Origin: Candidatus Omnitrophota bacterium
Lineage (GTDB): Bacteria > Omnitrophota > Omnitrophia > Omnitrophales > Aquincolibacteriaceae
Direction of reading: 5' to 3'
DNA: 28,609 nt
Assembly (NCBI GenBank): GCA_020632475.1
Contig: JACKFM010000011.1
Span: forward strand, 1 to 28,609
In this document: positions 22,694 through 28,609 of the stretch, in pieces
How positions within the stretch are numbered: position 1 is the stretch's first letter
Layout: every line of letters begins with the position of its first letter
The notes under the pieces: generated by a model
What the model was told of the DNA's origin: nothing
What the model saw: only the letters and a program-made list of their open reading frames with translations
Database searches by the model: none
Made by a program: the position numbers and the translations under genes

Positions 22694-22702
22694 TGATAAA
22701 AT
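22694..22702 (+). promoter_or_regulatory. extended -10 promoter element before the YkgJ-type gene
   Basis: TGA-TAAAAT (22694-22702) lies 10 nt before ATG 22713, leaving a 5' leader of only a few nucleotides and no room for an RBS. It is another example of the near-leaderless pattern. Confidence 0.45.
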
Positions 22703-22712
22703 CTCCTATCCC

Positions 22713-23069
22713 ATGAATCCAAACGACAGATCTCCTGACGGTTTAGACGAAAAAATCAAAGAATTTCAGTGCCTGCGTTGTACGGAGTGCTGTAAACAGC
22801 CGGGGTTTGTTTATCTGAAATCCGGTGAGGCCGAACGCATTGCACAATTTTTAGGATTAGATGTTTATGATTTTACCGATCGATACTGTGAAGTCATTGA
22901 ACGTCAAAAGCTGGTTTTAAAAAAATATGCTGACGAATCCTGTGTTTTCCTAAAATCAGACGGATGTTTGATTCATGAGACAAAGCCGGTTCAATGCCGT
23001 GATTTTCCGATTCGGTGGCGAACACTGAAAAGCCTTGATTACTGCCAGGGGATTAAGAAATTACTTTAA
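22713..23069 (+). CDS. YkgJ-family cysteine-cluster protein (putative Fe/Zn chelating)
   Basis: The 118-residue protein has the diagnostic cluster FQCLRCTECC (Cys20, 23, 26, 27), later Cys in SCVFLKSDGCLIHETKPVQCRDFPIRW and a final DYCQGI. This is the CxxCxxCC pattern of the YkgJ family, thought to bind zinc or iron-sulfur metal; biochemical function is unknown. No RBS is evident. The TrmH-family gene starts 11 nt downstream, so the pair is probably one operon. Confidence 0.85.
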   Translation: MNPNDRSPDGLDEKIKEFQCLRCTECCKQPGFVYLKSGEAERIAQFLGLDVYDFTDRYCEVIERQKLVLKKYADESCVFLKSDGCLIHETKPVQCRDFPIRWRTLKSLDYCQGIKKLL

Positions 23070-23080
23070 CCGCAGACGAT

Positions 23081-23626
23081 ATGCGCAAATTAACTCATCA
23101 CGAACTGCTTGAACGGCAAAAAAATCAAAATAAATCCAAGCTGCCGTTTTGCGCGGTTTTAAACAATATCCGAAGTCTTCATAATGTCGGATCCATTTTT
23201 CGAACGGCCGATGGAGTGGGGATTGAAAAATTGTGGCTTTGCGGTATTACCGGAATTCCTCCATCAAATAAAATTTCAAAGACAGCTCTCGGGGCAGAAA
23301 AAGAAGTCCCTTGGGAATACCGTCAAGATCCCTGTGCTTTGCTGAGGGAACTTAAAAGCTCAGGCTATACAATCGTTTTTCTGGAGCAAACGCTTAAGAG
23401 CCGGCCTTATCAGTCTTTTATTCCCGCTGCCGACCGGCCGATTGCTTTAGTTTTGGGCAATGAAATCAGCGGCGTGGGGGATGAATTGCTTCCGCTGTGC
23501 GAACAGGCGATTGAGATTGAGATGTCAGGGTTTAAGAATTCATTGAATGTCACCGTTGCCTTTGGAATCGCGGCCTATCATATCCGCAATCATTTGTCGG
23601 CTAAATCTCACCAACAGAGCTTTTAA
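23081..23626 (+). CDS. TrmH/SpoU-family RNA 2'-O-ribose methyltransferase
   Basis: The 181-residue protein is a minimal SPOUT (trefoil-knot) enzyme. Motif 1 is NNIRSLHNVGSIFRTADGVG, motif 2 ALVLGNEISGVGDELLPLC, and motif 3 IEIEMSGFKNSLNVTVAFGIAAY. The Arg in FRTADG and Glu in GNE fit the family. It methylates tRNA or rRNA ribose; without the N-terminal recognition domain of RlmB its substrate cannot be assigned. A small hairpin (AGGCA-cgaac-TGCCT, about 23660-23674) downstream may terminate this operon. Confidence 0.85.
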   Translation: MRKLTHHELLERQKNQNKSKLPFCAVLNNIRSLHNVGSIFRTADGVGIEKLWLCGITGIPPSNKISKTALGAEKEVPWEYRQDPCALLRELKSSGYTIVFLEQTLKSRPYQSFIPAADRPIALVLGNEISGVGDELLPLCEQAIEIEMSGFKNSLNVTVAFGIAAYHIRNHLSAKSHQQSF

Positions 23627-23702
23627 GCGAGTTCCCGGCAGAGCCGATAATATAACTTTAGGCACGAACTGCCTTTAAACCTGATTTGCACCGATTCCTG
23701 CT

Positions 23703-24689
23703 ATGATCAAATTTTGCTTTAAAGACTTATTTCAAATGAAAATGGCACCGGCAGTGGTGTTTTTGTGCTTTTTTTGGGTGCAGAGCAGTGCCTTTGCTGA
23801 CAGTGCCGGAAATGGATATCGGGTGGCTGTGATTAAAAGCCGGCTCCTTGCCCCTTATGACCAGGCCGCGCGCGGAATTAATGATTTTTTGAGCAGAAAA
23901 GATCCTTCGATCTCCGTGGATTTTTATGAACTTGACGGAGATCTTCACAAATGGGAAGAGATCAGCCGCGAGCTGGTGCAGTCTCATACCAATCTCTTAA
24001 TGCCGGTCGGTACTGAGGCGGCTCAAGCTGTTTTGTCTAAAGATCCGGGGCTTCCGGTGGTAACCGCAATGGTTTATGACCCTTTTGGAACTGAGGGTGT
24101 TTTAAGAGGACATGATCCTGACCGGTTTTATGGAGCACCGCTGAAGATTTCCTGGGAGGCCCGTTTCCGCTGGCTCAAAAAGTATATGCCTGGATGGAAG
24201 CGTTATGCCATTATTTACCGGCCGGCTTTGAATCCATCACTCATTGAAGATGTCTCAGTCATTGCTTCCGCTTATGGTCTGGAGATCATGCCGCTGCCCA
24301 TTGAATCCCTGGCTAATCTACGGGAAATGATTGAAAATGCCTATAAATATTCGGATGCCCTGCTGATGACGTTAGACCGGACTATTTATAACCAGGCGAC
24401 CGCTAAAGAATTATTTCTTTTTTCGGCCCGTTATCGGTATCCTGTCATTTCATTTTCTCCGGCCTACGTGGAATCCGGTGCGTTGATGTCTTTTTCTGTT
24501 TTATTTGAACATAATGGCCAGGACGCTGCCAGAATTGCCTGGAATTTGCTTGAGGCTAAAATGGTTGCTCCGCATAGCGAGGAGCCGGCCGATATGCAGA
24601 TTACATGGAATTTAAGTGTGGCTAAGACTCTCGGTATCGAATTGAGTCCCGAGGCTAAACGCGAGATCGATCAATTTATCGAAAAATGA
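23703..24689 (+). CDS. periplasmic ABC-type substrate-binding protein (ABC_sub_bind family)
   Basis: The ORF has 328 residues from ATG 23703, but ATG 23736 gives a cleaner signal peptide (MKMAPAVVFLCFFWVQSSAFA, cut after AFA) and lies about 22 nt downstream of an extended -10 (TGC-TATGAT, 23699-23707) that overlaps the first ATG; I think 23736 is the true start. The mature part has the two-lobe layout of the DUF/ABC_sub_bind (TrpX-like) family: YRVAVIKSRLLAPYDQAARGI, LLMPVGTEAAQAV, TAMVYDPFGTEG, YAIIYRPALNPSL, DALLMTLDRTIYNQ, YPVISFSPAYVESGALMSF. No permease or ATPase follows. Instead a hybrid kinase overlaps its end by ATGA, so it most likely serves as a periplasmic ligand sensor for that kinase. 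Confidence 0.8.
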   Translation: MIKFCFKDLFQMKMAPAVVFLCFFWVQSSAFADSAGNGYRVAVIKSRLLAPYDQAARGINDFLSRKDPSISVDFYELDGDLHKWEEISRELVQSHTNLLMPVGTEAAQAVLSKDPGLPVVTAMVYDPFGTEGVLRGHDPDRFYGAPLKISWEARFRWLKKYMPGWKRYAIIYRPALNPSLIEDVSVIASAYGLEIMPLPIESLANLREMIENAYKYSDALLMTLDRTIYNQATAKELFLFSARYRYPVISFSPAYVESGALMSFSVLFEHNGQDAARIAWNLLEAKMVAPHSEEPADMQITWNLSVAKTLGIELSPEAKREIDQFIEK

Positions 24690-27160
24690 ATATGCAAAAT
24701 CAATCTAAACGAATTTTTATCGGGCTGAGAGCGAAATCGGTTATTTTCAGCCTTGCGGTGATGGCCACTCTGGCCATGATCAGTGGTGTTTATCTGACCA
24801 ATTACAGTGAAAGGCTTGTTTCCCGCGAAGCCTTTGAAAGAATGGATACGATCGGACGGACTTTTTCGGTTAATGCCGAATATGGTGTGCTGACACGGGA
24901 TGAAAAGTTTCTGGACGGTATCGTTGAAGGAATCTTCAAAGAAAAGGACATTCTCGCCGGTCTGGTTGTGACCACAGACGGACAGTTGCTTTCCGGTAAG
25001 GCGGTGGATAAGGATCAGCGGTCATTGAGCTATATTCAGGATCATGCCTGGGAAGGAATTCAATCCGCTAAGATGTATTCACAGGAAGTGCTTTCACAAT
25101 GGGGGAAGGTTCATGTGCGCAGTTATCCGATCTATAGTGTTTTTGCCAACGATATTCAGGAATTAGGCCTCTTTGAAGAAACCGGAGAAGAACTTGAACA
25201 GAAAATCGGATACGTCACCATTGTTTTTTCGACCGAGAGAATACGCGGTGAGGTTAAGCGGGGGCAATCCGAAACTTTTTTAATGATTAGTATCTTTATG
25301 TTCGCGATATTGATCCTTATCTTTTTTATGGTCACTTTTTTTGTCGGGCATCTCAAGCGTCTGCTCTTGGCGACACAGAAGGTCGGTGAAGGGGGTATCC
25401 CGGAGGTCATTCGAATCAGTACCGGTGATGAAATGGAGCGTTTGGCCGAGGCTTTTAATACCATGACCCACGATTTGAAAAAGACCACGGTCTCACGGGA
25501 TGCCCTGCTTACCGAAGTGGAGGAACGTAAAAAAACAGAAGAAGAGTTGCTGAGAGCAAAAAAAGAAGCCGAGATTGCCAATAGGCTTAAAAGTGAATTT
25601 CTTGCCAGCATGAGTCATGAAATCAGAACCCCCATGAATGCCATTTTGGGGATGTCTGAATTATTGTGGGAGGCAAAGCTTCCCGTAGAGCAGCATGATT
25701 ATGTCAGAATTATCCGTAATGCAGGAACGACGCTTCTGAATCTGATCAATGATATTCTCGACCTGTCTAAAGTGGAGGCCGGTTATCTGGAACTTGAAAG
25801 CGTAGAGTTTAACCTTCGGGAATTGATCGAAAAAACAGCCGAAATTATGGCGATTAAGGCCCACGAGAAAGGGTTGGAAATGATTTCGCAGGTGGCTTCG
25901 GATGTGCCTGTGATTTTTATCGGTGATCCTTACCGTTTGAGACAGGTTTTAATCAATCTCATCGGAAATGCCGTGAAGTTTACCGAGAAGGGAGAAGTTC
26001 TTGTATCCGTGGAACAGGATCCCGGTAACCGCAGGCCGGGTGCACTGCTTTTTCAAATCAAAGATACCGGTATTGGCATTCCATCTGAAAAAATCGAAGC
26101 TATTTTTGAAAGTTTTACTCAGGTGGATTCATCGACTACCCGCAAATACGGAGGGACCGGCTTGGGGTTGACCATTTCGCGAAAACTGGTCGAGCTGATG
26201 GGGGGGAGGATTTCAGCTGAGAGTGAATTGGGCAGCGGCACCATTCTTTCTTTTACCGTTCAGCTGGGTGTCCCCGGGGAACCCAGAATGGAATCTCAAA
26301 AAGAAATTCAGACCAGTTTGCCCGAGGACTTTAGCGGTTTTCGCGTTTTGATTATTGATGATAATGAGACGAATAGGCAAATTTTACATTTAACTTTATC
26401 GTCATGGGGATTTGATGTCACCGAGGCCCGGAGCGGACAAGAAGCTCTTGAAATTCTGCAGAAAGCCGCGGATAAAGGACACCGCTATCATTTGCTGCTT
26501 TTAGACCGGCTTATGCCGGGGATGGACGGTTTTGAAGCTGCTGAGCGGATTAAAGAAAGATTTGGTCCGGATGGCATTGTTTTTATGATGATTACCTCGG
26601 ACCGCCGTGCAGGTGATGTCGCGCGGGCTAAAGAACTGGGGATTGAGACCTGTCTGGTCAAACCGGTTCAGCAGGCCAGTTTGCGGGAGGCGATTATGCA
26701 GGCTATGCGATCGGTCACAATGCCGGAACAGGAAAAAGAACCGGCAGAATCTGTTCCGCAGGGAAAGAGGATCCCGCAAAAGTCCATTTTGGTGGTTGAA
26801 GATAATCCGGATAATCAGTTTCTGGTGAAGTCTTTTCTGAAAGAAGGCAATTATGAAATCGATACGGCTGATAATGGTGCGCAGGGGGTTGAAAAAGTAA
26901 AAGAAAAAAAATATGATTTGATTTTAATGGATTTGCAAATGCCGGTCATGGACGGATATACGGCAGTCAGGGCGATACGTCAATGGGAAGAAAGTCAGAA
27001 GAGAAAACCTGAAGACCGTATACCGGTTATTGCCTTGACGGCCAATGCCTTCAGAGAAGAAGAACAGAAGGCTTTGGATGCGGGCTGTGACCTTCGCCTG
27101 ACCAAGCCGGTTTCCAGGGCTATTTTACTTGAAACGATTGAACGCTATATTCGCACATAA
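24686..27160 (+). CDS. hybrid sensor histidine kinase with two receiver domains
   Basis: The 824-residue protein has membrane segments at about 17-39 and 200-221 flanking a periplasmic sensor of about 160 residues. Then follow HAMP (about 222-275), a coiled linker, and HisKA with the phospho-acceptor His311 in SMSHEIRTPMNAILGM. The HATPase_c domain has NLIGNAVKFTEKG (N box), KDTGIGIP (G1) and GGTGLGLTISRKL (G2). Receiver 1 carries Asp607 (LLLLDRLMPGMDG) and receiver 2 Asp749 (LILMDLQMPVMDG), with Lys in LVKPVQ and LTKPVS. There is no terminal Hpt domain, so a separate phosphotransfer protein or direct transfer is needed. It is co-translated with the substrate-binding protein, and a response regulator follows 119 bp downstream. 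Confidence 0.93.
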   Translation: MNMQNQSKRIFIGLRAKSVIFSLAVMATLAMISGVYLTNYSERLVSREAFERMDTIGRTFSVNAEYGVLTRDEKFLDGIVEGIFKEKDILAGLVVTTDGQLLSGKAVDKDQRSLSYIQDHAWEGIQSAKMYSQEVLSQWGKVHVRSYPIYSVFANDIQELGLFEETGEELEQKIGYVTIVFSTERIRGEVKRGQSETFLMISIFMFAILILIFFMVTFFVGHLKRLLLATQKVGEGGIPEVIRISTGDEMERLAEAFNTMTHDLKKTTVSRDALLTEVEERKKTEEELLRAKKEAEIANRLKSEFLASMSHEIRTPMNAILGMSELLWEAKLPVEQHDYVRIIRNAGTTLLNLINDILDLSKVEAGYLELESVEFNLRELIEKTAEIMAIKAHEKGLEMISQVASDVPVIFIGDPYRLRQVLINLIGNAVKFTEKGEVLVSVEQDPGNRRPGALLFQIKDTGIGIPSEKIEAIFESFTQVDSSTTRKYGGTGLGLTISRKLVELMGGRISAESELGSGTILSFTVQLGVPGEPRMESQKEIQTSLPEDFSGFRVLIIDDNETNRQILHLTLSSWGFDVTEARSGQEALEILQKAADKGHRYHLLLLDRLMPGMDGFEAAERIKERFGPDGIVFMMITSDRRAGDVARAKELGIETCLVKPVQQASLREAIMQAMRSVTMPEQEKEPAESVPQGKRIPQKSILVVEDNPDNQFLVKSFLKEGNYEIDTADNGAQGVEKVKEKKYDLILMDLQMPVMDGYTAVRAIRQWEESQKRKPEDRIPVIALTANAFREEEQKALDAGCDLRLTKPVSRAILLETIERYIRT

Positions 27161-27207
27161 AGCCAAAGGGTTAATCCGGTATTTTGACCGGAGTATGATC
27201 TCTTGAT

Positions 27208-27236
27208 TTGGAAAAAAAGAATTTTTGTCGTATTAT
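27208..27236 (+). promoter_or_regulatory. promoter of the HD-GYP response regulator
   Basis: TTGGAA (27208-27213), a 17-bp spacer and TATTAT (27231-27236). The leader is about 37 nt and contains RBS aggaaagg. An upstream hairpin TCCGGT/ACCGGA (27176-27193) lacks a T-run. Confidence 0.55.
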
Positions 27237-27279
27237 GACACCATCAGACCATTAATTTGTGATTAGGAAAGGCGTAAGC

Positions 27280-28389
27280 ATGAGTTCAAAACCCAAAGTT
27301 CTCGTTGTTGATGATGAAGAATGGAACCGTAAGATTTTAGAGTCCCACCTTGTCTCTCAAGGGATTGAAGTGTTCTCGGCTGCCGGTGGCAAAGAAGCGC
27401 TGGATAAAATCTCTGAACAGGAATTCGATTTAGTGCTCCTGGATATTATGATGCCCGGCATAGACGGTTTTGAAGTGTGCCGTGAAATTAAAAAGCAGCG
27501 TCATCTGCAGACGACTCCGGTGGTCATGGTGACGGCGCTTCAGGAGACCGCCGACAAGGTGAAAGGGCTGGATGCCGGAGCCTCGGATTTTTTAAGTAAA
27601 CCCATTGATAAGGCCGAGTTGACAGCCAGGGTACGGGCGCATTTGCGGATTAAATCGCTGATGAATGAAGTTGAAGCGTGGAATCAGACGCTGGAACAGA
27701 GGGTCGCCGAACGCATTTTGCAGATTCGCGAAAAGAGCCGTCAATTGGACGAATCCTATTATCTGACCCTTGAAGCTTTGATTATGGCATTGGATGTCAG
27801 AGAACACGAAACGGGCAAGCATTCCCTTCGTGTTGCTTTTTATACGACCGAGCTTGCCAAGGCAGGAGGGGTGAAGGGGAAAGATCTGGAGGAGATTGCA
27901 ATGGGATCTCTGTTGCATGATATCGGGAAAATCGGAATCTCGGATCAAATTCTTCTCAAGCCCGGAAAATTGACTACGGATGAATGGGTTGAAATGAAAA
28001 AACATCCCGGAATAGGGTGGAATATTGTTAAAGATATTGAATTTGTCGGACATGGACGAGACCTCATCCTTGCCCACCAGGAACGATATAGCGGAAATGG
28101 TTATCCTAAAGGGCTTAAAGGCAAGGAAATATGCACGGGAGCCCGGTTCTTTGCGGTTGCCGATGTTTTTGATGCCTTGATGTCCGAAAGACCCTATAAA
28201 CCGGCATTTTCATTTGACGATACCCGCAAAATGATTGAACAGGCATCCGGGATCGATTTGGATCCGGACATTGTTGCAATTTTTATGTCCATGACCCGTG
28301 AACATTGGAGTGAAATCGATGCAGCTGTTGAAAAATGCACCTTTAAGGAACTTATCCGCCGTATCCGAAATGGGGATGGGCTGTTATAA
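27280..28389 (+). CDS. response regulator with HD-GYP phosphodiesterase domain
   Basis: I start at ATG 27280 behind aggaaagg; an upstream in-frame start at 27259 precedes the RBS. The 369-residue protein has an N-terminal receiver (VLVVDDEEWN, phospho-acceptor Asp55 in LLDIMMPGIDG, LSKPIDK), a coiled linker (about 125-155), and an HD-GYP domain: GKHSLRVAFYTTELA, HD at 213-214 in LLHDIGKIG, LAHQERYSGNGYPKGL with GYP at 274-276, and FFAVADVFDALMSERPYKPA. It probably hydrolyses c-di-GMP on phosphorylation. HQERYSGNGYP has Ser in place of the usual Asp of HHERxDGxGYP and Gln for the second His, so metal binding may be altered. The hybrid kinase upstream is its probable partner. Confidence 0.92.
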   Translation: MSSKPKVLVVDDEEWNRKILESHLVSQGIEVFSAAGGKEALDKISEQEFDLVLLDIMMPGIDGFEVCREIKKQRHLQTTPVVMVTALQETADKVKGLDAGASDFLSKPIDKAELTARVRAHLRIKSLMNEVEAWNQTLEQRVAERILQIREKSRQLDESYYLTLEALIMALDVREHETGKHSLRVAFYTTELAKAGGVKGKDLEEIAMGSLLHDIGKIGISDQILLKPGKLTTDEWVEMKKHPGIGWNIVKDIEFVGHGRDLILAHQERYSGNGYPKGLKGKEICTGARFFAVADVFDALMSERPYKPAFSFDDTRKMIEQASGIDLDPDIVAIFMSMTREHWSEIDAAVEKCTFKELIRRIRNGDGLL

Positions 28390-28512
28390 TCTCCCACTTT
28401 CATCCTCCCCGATGATTTCTTGATTCTACCGCTCTATAGTATTAAAAATAAGAACAAAGAAAATCAATATATAATTTAAACATGCAAAAATCCTCAAAAC
28501 GCATTTGAGCAT

Positions 28513-28541
28513 TTGATTTTAATCAGGGACCCAAGTATACT
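28513..28541 (+). promoter_or_regulatory. promoter of a gene beyond the window
   Basis: TTGATT (28513-28518), a 17-bp spacer and TATACT (28536-28541). No start codon with an RBS follows before the window ends. The rest of 28390-28609 shows nothing I can assign. Confidence 0.6.
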
Positions 28542-28609
28542 TTCTTTAGCATTTAAGAAAGTCAGCTGAACTTCTCCAGGCCATCAAGTTAACTGAGTCC
28601 CGCATCAGA

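Noticed and set aside
1..28609. CRISPR arrays, rRNA genes, replication origin
   Set aside because: No regularly spaced direct repeats with unique spacers, no rRNA-like sequence and no DnaA-box cluster were seen.

Overview
The window looks like chromosome from an uncultured, Gram-negative-type bacterium. It has an outer-membrane-style lipoprotein, an HlyD-type periplasmic adaptor, an OpgH-like polymer glycosyltransferase and a cell-division (dcw) cluster. The standard genetic code fits throughout. I cannot name the phylum with confidence; the style is compatible with lineages such as Omnitrophota, but that is only a guess.

Positions 1-3860 hold an envelope or exopolysaccharide block: a membrane glycosyltransferase cut by the window edge, an HlyD-like adaptor, a small coupled ORF, a sugar-phosphate nucleotidyltransferase and a lipoprotein. 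Positions 3900-10930 are accessory DNA. They hold a two-copy T5orf172/GIY-YIG-like protein with a zinc ribbon, a small regulatory module (HTH protein, long inverted repeat, 26-residue peptide) and two overlapping DNA methyltransferases. A convergent partner gene survives only as its last 64 codons because an IS3-family (IS407-like) element lies against it. The block ends with a MerR-like HTH plus large serine recombinase pair. The recombinase frame runs directly into a 5'-truncated comEC, so an element has recombined into that competence gene. The comEC 5' part is not in the window, so the island may extend beyond position 1.

Positions 12500-20670 are housekeeping: a coiled-coil zinc-ribbon protein, a PAP2 phosphatase, an RluA-type pseudouridine synthase, then mraZ - STAS - rsmH - ftsL-like - ftsI behind a sigma70-type promoter and three MraZ boxes, then a glutamate-cysteine ligase. 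A tRNA-Pro(CGG) follows on the minus strand. A 21-bp piece of its 3' end is duplicated 171 bp away around hairpin-rich DNA, like a relic of tRNA-site integration.

Positions 21000-28609 hold msrA and a c-di-GMP-related block: a GEMM-I-like riboswitch ahead of a PilZ-domain gene, a YkgJ-type cysteine-cluster protein, a TrmH-family methyltransferase, an ABC-type substrate-binding protein coupled to a hybrid histidine kinase, and an HD-GYP response regulator. The riboswitch is the most striking feature: its 5' and 3' conserved halves are about 200 nt apart, separated by a series of strong hairpins.

A recurring theme is a good -10 box only 7-8 nt before a start codon (4963, 9174, 17460, the mini-ORF at 21056, and nearly so at 22713), often without a Shine-Dalgarno sequence. 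This suggests that leaderless transcripts are common here.
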